Source: Tropicimonas sp. IMCC34011 (GTDB lineage Bacteria; Pseudomonadota; Alphaproteobacteria; Rhodobacterales; Rhodobacteraceae). From it: 64,000 nt of DNA. The position numbers were made by a program, and so were the translations under genes. The DNA lies in the NCBI RefSeq assembly GCF_003390865.1, contig NZ_QMEJ01000001.1:186001-250000 (forward strand). Direction: 5' to 3'. The notes beneath the pieces are model-generated. The model ran no database searches. It saw only the letters and a list, made by a program, of their open reading frames with translations, and was not told the origin of the DNA. Numbering within the stretch: position 1 is the stretch's first letter; every line of letters starts with the position of its first letter. Positions 1-11,896 of this stretch are shown piece after piece.

Positions 1-830
1 CCCCGCTGACCTTCGACGCCACGATGATGGGCGCGCTCGAAACCTATGCCGAGGCGATGCAGGCCTGCATCGTCTCCCCGTTCATCGTCGGCGGCGCGAT
101 GGCGCCCGTCTCCACCATCGGCACGCTGACGCAGGTCCTCGCCGAGGTGATGGCCGGGGTCGCCTATTCGCAGCTCGTGAAGCCCGGCGCGCCGGTGATC
201 TTCGGCGCCTTCGTGACGTCGATCGACATGAACTCGGGCGCGCCCACCTTCGGCACCCCCGAGGCCGCGCAGGTGACCTATGGGGCGGGGCAGCTCGCCC
301 GGCGCCTTGGCCTGCCGTTCCGCTCGGCCGGAGGCTTCACCGGCTCCAAGCTGCCGGACGCGCAGGCCGGCTACGAGAGTGCCAACTCGCTGAACATGGG
401 TCTGCTGTCGGGTGTGAACTTCATGCTCCACGCCTGCGGATGGCTGGAAGGCGGGCTCGTTGCGAGTCCGGAGAAATTCATCATGGACGCCGACCAGCTC
501 GGGACGCTCCACAAGCTCGCAGCCGGCGCGCCGCACGACGAGGGGGCGCAGGCGATGGACGCGCTGCGCGAGGTGGGGCCGGGAGGCCATTACCTCGGCT
601 GCGCCCATACCCAGGCCAACTACCGCGACGCCTTCTGGCGCACCGAGGTTCTGGACTACAAACCGTTCGAGACCTGGGACGAGGAAGGCGGACGGGACAC
701 GATGGCCCTCGCCACCGCGCGCCTCGAGAAGATGATGGGCGATTACGTGGCGCCGCCACTCGATGCGGCGCTGGCCGAGGAACTCGAGAGCTTCGTCGCC
801 CGGCGCCGCGGAGAGCTCGCCGAGAGCTGA
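1..830 (+). CDS. MttB-family (trimethylamine/betaine) methyltransferase, 3' part
   Basis: The gene is cut by the left edge; its frame is open from base 3 and about 275 C-terminal residues are visible. The text is typical of the MttB superfamily, which transfers a methyl group from a quaternary or tertiary amine to a corrinoid protein (glycine-rich (beta/alpha)8-barrel strands, conserved 'SAGGFTGSKLPDAQ' and 'GCAHTQANYRDAFW' stretches, C-terminal helix). No in-frame TAG occurs in the visible part, which spans the region where true TMA methyltransferases carry pyrrolysine. This points to the non-pyrrolysine branch (MtgB-like, possibly betaine or related substrate). Family assignment is firm; substrate is unknown. 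It converges on the minus-strand gene at 871. Confidence 0.88.
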   Translation, partial: PLTFDATMMGALETYAEAMQACIVSPFIVGGAMAPVSTIGTLTQVLAEVMAGVAYSQLVKPGAPVIFGAFVTSIDMNSGAPTFGTPEAAQVTYGAGQLARRLGLPFRSAGGFTGSKLPDAQAGYESANSLNMGLLSGVNFMLHACGWLEGGLVASPEKFIMDADQLGTLHKLAAGAPHDEGAQAMDALREVGPGGHYLGCAHTQANYRDAFWRTEVLDYKPFETWDEEGGRDTMALATARLEKMMGDYVAPPLDAALAEELESFVARRRGELAES

Positions 831-870
831 AAAGGTCCGGCCGAGCGCGAACTGCCCGGCCGCCTCACTA

Positions 871-1197
871 TCAGATCGCGCCGGCTCGCTCCTGCGGGCT
901 TGCAGTGGAATGCGGCGGGGTCCGGCCCATGAGCCGGGCCTCCGCGGTGAGCGCGATCATCACGTCGACATGGCGCAGGGGCGAGTAGGCCGCGTCTCGG
1001 CGGCAGCGCACCTCTTCAAGCACAGCTTCCTCGGCAAGAAGCCGACCGAGCGCGGCTTCGGAGCCGGGCACGTCTTCCTCGCCAAACAGGCGCGGCAGGT
1101 CGCGGCGGCGATCATAGTCCTCCGCGCCGATCCGCGCGGCCCTCACGAGAAGGGTCGGGCGGCGGAGCGTGGCGATGGCGTCGGGCAGCGTGGTCAT
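871..1197 (-). CDS. DUF6477 family protein
   Basis: A 108-residue protein with no known function, of a family seen mainly in Rhodobacteraceae. I chose the ATG at 1197 because a GGGAGAA ribosome-binding sequence precedes it; the longer frame upstream lacks one. The protein is mostly helical and charged, with 'LLVRAARIGAEDYDR' near the N-terminus and a low-complexity C-terminal tail. It is divergent from the DUF6456 gene at 1412, a pairing I recall as common in this family, so the two probably share control from the roughly 215-bp spacer. Confidence 0.7.
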   Translation of the reverse strand: MTTLPDAIATLRRPTLLVRAARIGAEDYDRRRDLPRLFGEEDVPGSEAALGRLLAEEAVLEEVRCRRDAAYSPLRHVDVMIALTAEARLMGRTPPHSTASPQERAGAI

Positions 1198-1411
1198 GGT
1201 CGTTCTCCCCAGGGACAGACACACGCATAGGCTGTTCCGATTTTTGGCGACGTTGCGCGCCCGGCGGGGGAACCGCACGGACGCACAATGAAAAGTTTGC
1301 AAAATGCGAACAAATTTCTCCTCAAGGCGCTAAAGTTCCTATAATGGAAACAGTCACCCTGAAGTTGAATCACTGGGGTCAGGGCGCGCCAGCGGGGAGA
1401 AAGGAGCCGGC

Positions 1412-2572
1412 ATGAGCTGCACTGACGAGATCCGGTCCCATCAGCCAAGCCCCGCCTGGGTGCCGCCGGCGGCGTGCGAATATCTTGCGCATACCGAGAC
1501 GGGCCTGCCGATCCGCGCCCTGGCGCGGCAGCTCGGCTGCCATCCGTCCACGGTGATGCGGCGGATCCGGCGCTACGAGCTGCGCCGGGACGATCCGCTG
1601 GTGGACGAAGCGCTCACGTATCTGGGGGCGCTCTGCTGCGCTCCCGCAACGGCGGTGTCCCGGGCTGACACCGGGACCGAGACTGACGAACCTGTGGGGA
1701 GACGTAACATGACCATCCTGTTCAAGCCCGAGGCGAAACTCTGCGACGAGGTGACCTTGCAGAAGGAGGGCTGCCGTATCCTGCGACGCCTGACGGAGAC
1801 CGGGGCCGTCCTCGTCGTCGCGGATGGCATGGAGAGGGCCGCGGTGCTGCGCCAGGGAAGCGACGGGCAGACGACGCGGATCGCAACGCTGGACCGCTCC
1901 GTTGCGCAGGCCTTCGCGCTCAAGGACTGGATCTCGATGGTGCAGGACGGGAAGGTCACGACCTACCGCGTCACCCATGCCGGACGCTCCGCGCTCAAGA
2001 GGATGCTGGCCGGTGCCGAGCGCGCCCGGCCGGGACTGGCAGAGGCGCAGACCCCGTTCGCCGCGCAGCACGGGGACTGGTCCGAAACCGACATCGAGGA
2101 AGAGGACAGCCCGGGCAAGCGCCGCCGGGTGCGCTACAACATGGCCGAGAGCCCCGTCGTTGCGCTGTCCCGGCGGCGGGACAAGGACGGCACCCCGTTT
2201 CTTGCGCCGGAACTCGTGGCCGCCGCGGAGCGCCTTCGCGAGGATTTCGAGCTGGCGCAGATGGGGCCGCGCGTGACGCAGAACTGGGAGCGGTTCCTGA
2301 CCGCCGGCGTCCGCGGCGGCCCGGGTCATGCAGAGCAGGCGAACGGTCCGCAGGGCGCGCGGGAGCGCGTGGCGCTGGCGCTGAGGGATCTGGGGCCGGG
2401 CCTCGGGGACATGGCGCTGCGCTGCTGCTGCTTTCTGGAGGGGCTGGAGGCGACGGAGAAGCGCATGAACTGGTCGGCCCGGTCCGGCAAGATCGTGCTT
2501 CGGATCGCCCTGATGCGCCTCGCCCGGCATTACGAGGACACCTACGGCAAGGGCGGTGCACTGATCGGGTGA
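1412..2572 (+). CDS. DUF6456 helix-turn-helix protein
   Basis: A 386-residue protein. Residues about 30-50 ('IRALARQLGCHPSTVMRRI') form a clear helix-turn-helix, so it is probably a DNA-binding regulator. The C-terminal 130 residues are the helical DUF6456 domain: 'RLREDFELAQMGPRVTQNW', a Cys-rich 'CCCFLEGLE', then 'ARSGKIVLRIALMRLARHY'. An AAAGGAG site lies 5-8 bases before the ATG. The function is unproven. The C-terminal domain resembles the candidate late regulator of the prophage in this window (58714-59244). It is divergent from DUF6477. Confidence 0.75.
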   Translation: MSCTDEIRSHQPSPAWVPPAACEYLAHTETGLPIRALARQLGCHPSTVMRRIRRYELRRDDPLVDEALTYLGALCCAPATAVSRADTGTETDEPVGRRNMTILFKPEAKLCDEVTLQKEGCRILRRLTETGAVLVVADGMERAAVLRQGSDGQTTRIATLDRSVAQAFALKDWISMVQDGKVTTYRVTHAGRSALKRMLAGAERARPGLAEAQTPFAAQHGDWSETDIEEEDSPGKRRRVRYNMAESPVVALSRRRDKDGTPFLAPELVAAAERLREDFELAQMGPRVTQNWERFLTAGVRGGPGHAEQANGPQGARERVALALRDLGPGLGDMALRCCCFLEGLEATEKRMNWSARSGKIVLRIALMRLARHYEDTYGKGGALIG

Positions 2573-2594
2573 CCGGGGGCAAGGAGGGAGCCGT

Positions 2595-3074
2595 TCAGCC
2601 GCCCTCCGCCAGGAGCTCTTCCATGCGGAAGCGCGTCAGCTCCACGCCCCGGCGCTCCACCGTTTCCTCGGCGACCACGCGCCAGCCGTTCGCCTCGAAG
2701 AAGGGGCGGGCGGCCTTGCTTGCGAAGGTCCGGAGTGGCGAGACGCCATGTTCCGCCGCCCAGGCCTCGCAGGCTTTCAGCAAGGTTCGGCCGACGCCCT
2801 TTCCGGCGCAGGAGGGCATGACGAAGGCCAGATCGACGAGACCGTCTCCGTCGATCGTCATCAGGCCGACGGTTTCCCCGCCCTCCACGGCGACGAAGCC
2901 CGTCTGAGTGGCAAGGCGCGCCTTCCAGTGATCCAGGTCGATGGTGTCTCCCGCCCAGGCTCTTCGCTGTTCAGACGTGTAATGCGCACGCGTTCCTTCG
3001 TGGATCGCGCAGAAGAAGATCCGCCCGGCATCGGCGTAGTCTGCGGGTGCAAGCGGCCTGATCCTGACATCCAA
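2595..3074 (-). CDS. GNAT family N-acetyltransferase
   Basis: A 159-residue acetyltransferase using acetyl-CoA; the substrate is unknown. The GNAT fold is visible: an N-terminal strand 'VRIRPLAPADYADAGRIFF', the central 'VDLAFVMPSCAGKGVGRTLL' with the CoA-binding G-x-G-x-G-x-L type loop, and the final 'ARPFFEANGWRVV'. I place the start at a TTG at 3074 with GAGAGCAG upstream, because the frame further upstream runs through the acnA terminator at 3103-3134. It is a monocistronic gene between two terminator or convergent regions. Confidence 0.8.
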   Translation of the reverse strand: MDVRIRPLAPADYADAGRIFFCAIHEGTRAHYTSEQRRAWAGDTIDLDHWKARLATQTGFVAVEGGETVGLMTIDGDGLVDLAFVMPSCAGKGVGRTLLKACEAWAAEHGVSPLRTFASKAARPFFEANGWRVVAEETVERRGVELTRFRMEELLAEGG

Positions 3075-3102
3075 TTCTGCTCTCCGTTTCGATGTTGGAA
3101 AC

Positions 3103-3134
3103 AAAAAGGGTGCGGCCTGAACCGCACCCTTTTC
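3103..3134. terminator. Rho-independent terminator of acnA (bidirectional form)
   Basis: An 8-bp GC-rich stem GGGTGCGG/CCGCACCC (3108-3115 with 3122-3129) and a 6-base loop is flanked by A5 on the left and T4 on the right. On the minus strand it ends acnA; it lies upstream of the GNAT start and separates the two transcripts. Confidence 0.85.
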
Positions 3135-3157
3135 ATCGTTTCTCGACGTCGTCCGGC

Positions 3158-5950
<2,793 letters not shown>

Positions 5951-6046
5951 GGGGGGCTGCCTTCCTCTGCCAAGGGGTTGCTCGCCGCCGTCAATGTAAC
6001 ACGCGGCAGCGCTGTTCAAGGGTCCTATACGCGGGATACCTCGAAG

Positions 6047-6064
6047 TGTATACCGTGGTATGCA
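6047..6064. promoter_or_regulatory. Near-perfect 18-bp palindrome, possible operator for acnA
   Basis: TGTATACC-GT-GGTATGCA: 8-bp arms with one mismatch and a 2-bp centre, about 100 bp upstream of the acnA start and about 130 bp upstream of the divergent DUF1223 gene. The shape suits a dimeric repressor such as a GntR-type protein. The regulator is not identifiable from sequence. Confidence 0.4.
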
Positions 6065-6194
6065 TGATTTTGCCCGGCCGGCTGCGTGACTCGCGCAACA
6101 GCTCGCAAACCATCGCAGAACCTTGATTGGCCGGCTCCGGCCCGTCAGGACTAGGAAGAGGGCCTGATACCGAAGCCGCGGGACGCATACCAAC

Positions 6195-6911
6195 ATGGCA
6201 CTTCCCAGACGACGCCTGATCGCATCGGCGCTCGCCGCAGCGATGACGGTTCTGCCATCCCTGTCGCCCGCGGACGAGTCGCGTGTTCTGGTCGAACTCT
6301 ACACGTCCCAGGGCTGCGCGTCCTGCCCGCCGGCGGACGAGCTTCTGCACCGGCTGGCGGGTCAGGAGGACGTTCTCGCCCTGTCCCTTCACGTCGATTA
6401 CTGGGACTATATCGGCTGGAAGGACAGCTTCGCGAGCCCGGCCTTCACGGCGCGGCAGAAGGACTATGCCCGCGCCGCCAGCTCGCGCAGTATCTACACG
6501 CCCCAGATGATCGTGGACGGAGCCGAGCATATCGTCGGCTCCCGTCCGATGGAGGTCGCCGGCGCGATCGAACGCCGCCGCGCCGCACAGGATCTCGATA
6601 TCGGCGCGACCCGCAGCGGCTCCGATCTGCGGATCGCGGCTCCGGTGCCGGAAAGTGGCGTCGTGCCGGGGCCCTACGATATTCACCTCGTCACGTGGAC
6701 GCCGCAGGAAACGGTCGATATCGCCCGCGGCGAGAATAGCGGGATGAGCATCACCTACACCAATATCGTGACCTCCTGGACCACGCTGGAGCAATGGCAG
6801 GGCGACGCGCCGCTGTCTCTCGATGTGGCGGCGCCGGAGGGGGCGCATGCGGCGGTGATCGTTCAGGTGGCCGGCCACGGCGCCGTCGTCGGTATCGCCG
6901 AGCTCGACTGA
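6195..6911 (+). CDS. DUF1223 thioredoxin-like exported protein
   Basis: A 238-residue protein starting with a signal peptide (Arg-rich, then Ala/Leu-rich to about residue 27). The mature start 'VLVELYTSQGCASCPPAD' has the CxxC motif of the DUF1223 family, which has a thioredoxin-like fold, followed by 'LHVDYWDYIGWKD' and 'YTPQMIVDG', both typical of the family. It probably acts in the periplasm in thiol redox chemistry, but the substrate is unknown. Confidence 0.85.
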   Translation: MALPRRRLIASALAAAMTVLPSLSPADESRVLVELYTSQGCASCPPADELLHRLAGQEDVLALSLHVDYWDYIGWKDSFASPAFTARQKDYARAASSRSIYTPQMIVDGAEHIVGSRPMEVAGAIERRRAAQDLDIGATRSGSDLRIAAPVPESGVVPGPYDIHLVTWTPQETVDIARGENSGMSITYTNIVTSWTTLEQWQGDAPLSLDVAAPEGAHAAVIVQVAGHGAVVGIAELD

Positions 6912-6988
6912 TCCCGAAGGGCAGGGCGCCCTCCATCCCCCGCGCGTCATCCTCCTGCCACATTTGAGCCGCAAACGAGATCCAGCCT

Positions 6989-7183
6989 GTGAAGGCAGTT
7001 ACCGTCCTTCAGGTAAACGCGATGTTGTCCCGATCCATCCGGTCTCGCTCGGCAATGACCCTCGTCGAGCTCGATTGGGACCTCGCGGTCTATCTGGTCG
7101 TCGTCGCGGCAGCGATCGGCGCCGCAGCGGGCCTTCAGCTGCTGATCTTAGACACCGGCGCGTCTCCCTCGTCCGTCGGTTGA
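6989..7183 (+). CDS. Possible small membrane protein
   Basis: A short frame with a GTG start at 6989, or more plausibly the ATG at 7055 giving 42 residues. The core 'LAVYLVVVAAAIGAAAGLQLLIL' would make one membrane helix. I know of no homologue; it may be chance. It sits in the 547-bp spacer between DUF1223 and bamA, which otherwise holds only the hairpin at 7184-7241 and a promoter at 7397. Confidence 0.25.
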   Translation: MKAVTVLQVNAMLSRSIRSRSAMTLVELDWDLAVYLVVVAAAIGAAAGLQLLILDTGASPSSVG

Positions 7184-7241
7184 GCGGGAGGGCAGGGCGG
7201 GACGAGACCGTCTCCCGCCTTCGCCTCGCTCTGCCTCCCGC
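7184..7241. repeat. Nested inverted repeat upstream of bamA
   Basis: Outer arms GCGGGAG/CTCCCGC (7184-7190 with 7235-7241) enclose inner arms GGCGGGA/TCCCGCC (7196-7202 with 7213-7219). It can fold into a strong two-part RNA hairpin but has no T-run. It could be a read-through barrier or RNA-stability element before the bamA promoter. Confidence 0.4.
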
Positions 7242-7396
7242 TGGAGGGGCGTCCGCCGTCGGGCGCCCCTTTCCCCGTCGATGCCGATGGACGAACTGCG
7301 CCGCGCCAGCCTCCCCCCGACATCGCGCTCAGTGCAGGGCCCGCCATGCCCGGGCCGGCGATCCTCCGCTGCCGTCCCATCGAGGGCTTTCCAGTT

Positions 7397-7425
7397 TTGA
7401 CAAGGCCAGCGCTTGCCGGTAGCTA
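7397..7425 (+). promoter_or_regulatory. Predicted sigma70-type promoter for bamA operon
   Basis: A perfect -35 TTGACA (7397-7402), a 17-base spacer and a -10 TAGCTA (7420-7425), 40 bases before the bamA start at 7465. It is the only good match in the spacer and would drive the bamA-skp-fabZ-lpxA-lpxI-lpxB run. Confidence 0.5.
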
Positions 7426-7464
7426 GAGCGCAAATAATGACGATGCCTTCGGGGGGCAGTGGCT

Positions 7465-9855
7465 ATGATTGATCCGGCTCGGACGGATACGGGGCGCGTG
7501 GCCCCCTTCTCCATGATGCGCAAGCACTGGTCCCGTCTCTCATCGACCTGCGCGGTCGCTTGCCTGACGGTGTCGCTCGCCGTGACACCGGCCGGCGCGC
7601 AGAGCTACCAGTTCAGCACCATCGACGTTCAGGGCAACGAGCGTGTGGATGACGCGACCGTCGCCTCCTATACCGGCATCGGCCGGGGCCAGACGGTCAG
7701 CGGCGGCGCGCTCAACGATGCCTACCAGGCGCTCCTGCAAAGCGGCCTCTTCGAGAGCGTCGATCTCGTCCCGCAGGGATCGACCCTCGTGATTCGGGTT
7801 CAGGAATGGCCCACGATCAACGTCATCTCCTTCGAGGGTAACCGCCGGATCGACGACGAGCAGCTTGGCGCGATCGTCGAGTCCCAGACCCGCCGTGTCT
7901 TCAGCCCCGCCCAGGCCGAGCGGGACGCAGCCGCCATTGCGGAGGGCTACCGCCAGTCCGGCCGCCTCGCGGCATCCGTCGAGCCGCGCGTCATCCGCCG
8001 GGAGAACAACCGCGTCGACCTCGTCTTCGAGATCACCGAGGGCCGCGTCTCCGAGATCGAGCGGATCTCCTTCGTCGGCAACGATGACTTTTCCGACCGT
8101 CGCCTTCGCCGCGTTCTCGGCACCAAGCAGGCGGGGCTCTTCCGCCGCCTCGTGCAGCGCGACACGCTCGTCGAGGAGCGCCTCGCGTTCGACCAGCAGG
8201 TCCTGCGCGATTTCTACCTCTCCCGCGGCTATGTCGACTTCCGCATCCTGTCCCTCAACAACGAGGTGACACGGGATCGCGGCGCGGTTCTCACGACCTA
8301 CAACATCCAGGAAGGCCAGCAATTCCGCGTCGGCGGCGTGTCCGTGTCGTCCGAGATCGAGGGCCTGGACACGTCCGGCTTCCGCGAGGCTGTCCGGCTC
8401 AAATCCGGCGTGGTCTATTCCCCGGCGCAGATCGAGAACGACATCGCCCGGCTCGAGACGCTCGCCTCCCGGCAGGGTCTAAACTTCATCCGCGTCGACC
8501 CGCGCATCACCCGCAACGACCGCGACCTGACGCTCAACGTCGAGTACGCGATCACCCGCGGCGAGCGCATCTTCGTCGAGCGGATCGATATCGAGGGCAA
8601 CACCACGACCCTCGACCGGGTCATCCGGCGGCAGTTCGACACCGTCGAAGGCGATCCGTTCAATCCGCGCGAGATCCGCGAGGCCGCCGAACGGATCCGC
8701 GCCCTCGGCTTCTTCGCCAACGCCAATGTCGAGGCCCGCGAGGGCACGTCGGCCGACCAGGTAATCGTGGATGTCGACGTCGAGGAACAGCCCACCGGCT
8801 CGCTGGGCTTCGGTGCGAGCTACTCCACCAACAGCGGCGTCGGGTTCAACATCTCCTTCGCCGAGCGCAACTTCCTCGGACGCGGGCAGTCGCTTTCGGT
8901 CGATCTGAACACCACCGGCGCCACCCGCGCCTTCGGCTTCGACTTCAGCGAACCGGCCTTTCTCGGCCGTGACGTCGCCGCGGGCGTCTCCGCCTTCTAC
9001 CGCGAGAGCGACAACGACAACGCCCGGTACAACACGCGCCGGGCCTCGTTCTCGCCCTCGCTGAGCTTCCCGGTGTCGCTGAGCACCCGCCTCGGCGTCC
9101 GCTTCGGTGTGGATTACGGCGAGGTCTTCGGCGTCGATCAGGGGTTCCCCGAGGATAGCGACGATCCGAACGACACCGGCTCCTCCGCCGTCCTGCGGGC
9201 GGAAGAGGACCTCGGAGAGCAATACGCCTTCTCGCTCGGCTACACGGTGGCCTACAGCAATCAGCGCGTCAGCCTCGATCCCAACATGCTCTACCAGCTG
9301 CGCTTCAGCCAGGATTTCGGCGTGCGCGACGAGGCGACCTTCATCAAGACGGAAATGCTGGCCCGCGCGCGCAAGGCGTTCCCGAATCCTGACGTCAACC
9401 TCCTCGCCGAGTTCGAGGCCGGCGTTCTGGCCTACGAGGGTGGCGACAGCCGGATCATCGATCGCTTCACGCTGAACGGAAAGATGCGTGGCTTCGAGCC
9501 GAACGGCGTCGGCCCGCGCGATCTGAACGTGTCCAACGAGGATGCGCTCGGCGGCAACATTTACGCCGTCGCCCGCTTCGAGGCCGACTTCCCGCTCGGA
9601 TTGCCGGAGGAATACGGCATCGCAGGCGGCGTCTTCGCCGATGTCGGCTCCGTCTGGAGCCTCGACAATACCGGCGGCGGTCCCAACGGCGACCAGGAGA
9701 TCGACGACGGCTTCTCGCTGCGCTCCGCGGCCGGTGTCGCGCTCTTCTGGGACACGCCCATCGGTCCGCTTCGGTTCAACTTCTCCCGGCCGATCCAGAT
9801 GGAGGATTACGACGAGGAGCAGAACTTCGAGCTGACCGTCTCGACCCGGTTCTGA
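7465..9855 (+). CDS. bamA: Outer membrane protein assembly factor BamA
   Basis: An Omp85-family protein that inserts beta-barrels into the outer membrane. There is a signal-peptide core 'CAVACLTVSLAVTPAGAQS', then POTRA repeats ('VQGNERVDD', 'ISFEGNRRIDDEQL', 'ISFVGNDDFSDRRL', 'RIDIEGNTTTLDRVIRRQF') and a 16-strand barrel ending in aromatic 'TRF'. The barrel hallmark 'VRGF' appears as 'MRGFEPNGVGPRD'. I favour the ATG at 7465 because of the G6 ribosome-binding stretch; the ATG at 7513 would give a shorter signal peptide. The stop overlaps skp (TGATG). Confidence 0.95.
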   Translation: MIDPARTDTGRVAPFSMMRKHWSRLSSTCAVACLTVSLAVTPAGAQSYQFSTIDVQGNERVDDATVASYTGIGRGQTVSGGALNDAYQALLQSGLFESVDLVPQGSTLVIRVQEWPTINVISFEGNRRIDDEQLGAIVESQTRRVFSPAQAERDAAAIAEGYRQSGRLAASVEPRVIRRENNRVDLVFEITEGRVSEIERISFVGNDDFSDRRLRRVLGTKQAGLFRRLVQRDTLVEERLAFDQQVLRDFYLSRGYVDFRILSLNNEVTRDRGAVLTTYNIQEGQQFRVGGVSVSSEIEGLDTSGFREAVRLKSGVVYSPAQIENDIARLETLASRQGLNFIRVDPRITRNDRDLTLNVEYAITRGERIFVERIDIEGNTTTLDRVIRRQFDTVEGDPFNPREIREAAERIRALGFFANANVEAREGTSADQVIVDVDVEEQPTGSLGFGASYSTNSGVGFNISFAERNFLGRGQSLSVDLNTTGATRAFGFDFSEPAFLGRDVAAGVSAFYRESDNDNARYNTRRASFSPSLSFPVSLSTRLGVRFGVDYGEVFGVDQGFPEDSDDPNDTGSSAVLRAEEDLGEQYAFSLGYTVAYSNQRVSLDPNMLYQLRFSQDFGVRDEATFIKTEMLARARKAFPNPDVNLLAEFEAGVLAYEGGDSRIIDRFTLNGKMRGFEPNGVGPRDLNVSNEDALGGNIYAVARFEADFPLGLPEEYGIAGGVFADVGSVWSLDNTGGGPNGDQEIDDGFSLRSAAGVALFWDTPIGPLRFNFSRPIQMEDYDEEQNFELTVSTRF

Positions 9856-10547
9856 TGGCTCGGCGCCTGACAGCGGGGGCGGCCCTCGTGGTCGCCGCGA
9901 GCCTTCCCCTCGCTGCCGCCGCGCAGGAGGGGGAGGCCGCCATTCCCCGCCCGCAGCAGGGACCGGTGCAGGATCCGACCGTCGTCATCGCGCCCTTCCT
10001 GACCCTCGATCAGGACCAGCTCTTCGACGAGTCCCTCTACGGCCAACGCATCGAGGCGGAGATCGAAGACGCCTCCGCGGCCCTGGCCGAGGAAAATCGC
10101 GAGATCGAGGAGGAGCTGACCGCCGAGGAGCAGCGCCTGACCGAGCTGCGAAGCGAGCTTGAAGCGGACGAGTTCCGGCGCCTTGCCGATGCCTTTGACG
10201 CGAAGGTCGTCGACCTGCGGCGCCAGCAGGACACCAAGACCAGAACGCTGCAGGCGCGGCGCGATCAGGAGCGGCAGGCGTTCCTGCAGCGCATCCTGCC
10301 GGTCCTGTCCGAGCTCGTGCGCGAAAGCGGCGCCGTCGCCATCCTCGACAGCCGCGCCGTTTTCCTCTCCTCGGAAAGCATCGACGTCACGGACGCAGCA
10401 CGCCGACGCATCGACAGCGATCTCGGCGACGGCTCGGACCTGCCGCCCGTGACAGGCAATGGTCCGCAGAGCGGCGACAGCCTCGATCCCCCGCCGCAAG
10501 CGGAGGAGCCCTCCGGCATCGGGCTGCCCGCACCATCCGCGGACTGA
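9855..10547 (+). CDS. skp: OmpH/Skp family periplasmic chaperone
   Basis: A 230-residue exported protein: signal peptide to about residue 23 (AAAAQ), then a long charged coiled coil (residues about 60-140) of the Skp/OmpH type that holds unfolded outer-membrane proteins, and a Pro-rich tail longer than usual. The position directly after bamA, with overlapping stop and start, fits a joint role in outer-membrane biogenesis. Confidence 0.85.
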   Translation: MARRLTAGAALVVAASLPLAAAAQEGEAAIPRPQQGPVQDPTVVIAPFLTLDQDQLFDESLYGQRIEAEIEDASAALAEENREIEEELTAEEQRLTELRSELEADEFRRLADAFDAKVVDLRRQQDTKTRTLQARRDQERQAFLQRILPVLSELVRESGAVAILDSRAVFLSSESIDVTDAARRRIDSDLGDGSDLPPVTGNGPQSGDSLDPPPQAEEPSGIGLPAPSAD

Positions 10548-10612
10548 CCGCGACTTGCCGCGCCCGCGGTCCGGGTGCTAGTCAAGGCGCGGCCGATCCC
10601 AAGGAGCGAGTG

Positions 10613-11095
10613 ATGGACCCCCAAACGACGCGCGAGGCCGATCTCGCTCTCATCCAGCGGATCATTCCGCACCGCTATCCCTTCCTGCTGGTGGACAAGG
10701 TGCGGGACATCGTTCCGAACGAAACGGCCGTCGGCATCAAGAACGTGACCTTCAACGAGCCGCACTTTCAGGGACACTTCCCCGGCGCCCCGATCATGCC
10801 CGGCGTCACGATCATCGAGGCGCTCGCGCAGACCGCCGCAATCATGGTCGGCGTTTCCCTGGATCTCGCGGACAAGAACATGCTTGTCTACTTCATGGCG
10901 ATCGACAAGGCGAAGTTCCGCCGCAAGGTCGTCCCCGGCGACGTGCTGGAGCTTGCGGTCACCGTAAAGCGCGGCGGCGGCAAGGTCTGGAAGTTCGAGG
11001 GCCGCGCGACGGTCGAGGGCGAAATGGCAGCCGAAGCCGAGTTCACCGCGATGATGGACATGCCCAAGGCGGACGCCGCCGACGCGGAGGCCTGA
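10613..11095 (+). CDS. fabZ: 3-hydroxyacyl-[ACP] dehydratase FabZ
   Basis: A 160-residue hot-dog-fold dehydratase of fatty acid synthesis. The catalytic His is in '[15 protein letters not shown]' and the Glu in '[12 protein letters not shown]'; '[13 protein letters not shown]' is the family start. A GTG and an ATG lie in tandem (GTGATG at 10610); I chose the ATG at 10613 because it is 6 bases from AAGGAG. It links fatty acid synthesis with the lipid A genes that follow. Confidence 0.95.
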   Translation: MDPQTTREADLALIQRIIPHRYPFLLVDKVRDIVPNETAVGIKNVTFNEPHFQGHFPGAPIMPGVTIIEALAQTAAIMVGVSLDLADKNMLVYFMAIDKAKFRRKVVPGDVLELAVTVKRGGGKVWKFEGRATVEGEMAAEAEFTAMMDMPKADAADAEA

Positions 11096-11098
11096 TCC

Positions 11099-11896
11099 TT
11101 GGCGATTGACCCGACCGCCCGCATCCACCCGCTGGCCGCCGTCGAGGACGGGGCCGAAATCGGCCCGGGCGCCACGGTCGGCCCCTTCGCCGTGATCGGC
11201 GGGAAGGTCACCCTCGGCGCGAATGTCGAGATCCGCAGCCATGCCATCGTCACCGGGCGCACCAGCATCGGCGATGGCACGGTCGTCTTTTCCTTCGCCG
11301 TTCTGGGGGAGATCCCGCAGGATCTGAAGTTCGCCGGCGAGGATACGGAGCTGCGCATCGGTGCGCGCTGCCGCATCCGCGAGCATGTCACGATGAACAC
11401 AGGCACGGCCGGCGGCGGCGGTCTGACCTCGGTCGGCGATGACGGCCTCTTCATGGCCGGCAGCCATGTCGCTCATGATTGCCTGGTCGGCAACAACATC
11501 ATCATGGCGAACAATTCCGCCCTCGCCGGGCATTGCGTGGTGGAGGACGAGGTCATCATCGGCGGTCTCTCCGGCATCCACCAGTTCGTGCGTCTCGGCC
11601 GCGGTGCGATCATCGGCGCGGTCTCCATGGTCACGCATGACGTCATCCCCTTCGGCCTCGTGCAGGCGCCCCGCGGACGGCTCGATGGCCTGAACCTCGT
11701 CGGCCTGAAGCGGCGCGGCGTTCCGCGGGAGGACATCACTGCCCTTCGTGCCGCCTACCAAATGCTGGCGCAGGGCGAGGGCGCATTCCAGGAGCGGGCC
11801 CGCCGCCTCGGCGATGAGACGGACAGCGACTACGTCCGCCAGATCGTCGAGTTCGTCACCGGCGCGTCGGACCGGTCTTACCTCAAGCCCGAATGA
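11099..11896 (+). CDS. lpxA: UDP-GlcNAc acyltransferase LpxA
   Basis: A 265-residue left-handed beta-helix enzyme adding the first acyl chain to UDP-GlcNAc in lipid A synthesis. Hexapeptide repeats run from residue about 5 to 190 ('IHPLAAVEDGAEIGPGATVGPF'), with the catalytic His in 'GSHVAHDC' and the C-terminal helical part after 'LNLVGLKRRG'. It starts at TTG 11099, three bases after the fabZ stop. It overlaps lpxI by 4 bases. Confidence 0.95.
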   Translation: MAIDPTARIHPLAAVEDGAEIGPGATVGPFAVIGGKVTLGANVEIRSHAIVTGRTSIGDGTVVFSFAVLGEIPQDLKFAGEDTELRIGARCRIREHVTMNTGTAGGGGLTSVGDDGLFMAGSHVAHDCLVGNNIIMANNSALAGHCVVEDEVIIGGLSGIHQFVRLGRGAIIGAVSMVTHDVIPFGLVQAPRGRLDGLNLVGLKRRGVPREDITALRAAYQMLAQGEGAFQERARRLGDETDSDYVRQIVEFVTGASDRSYLKPE

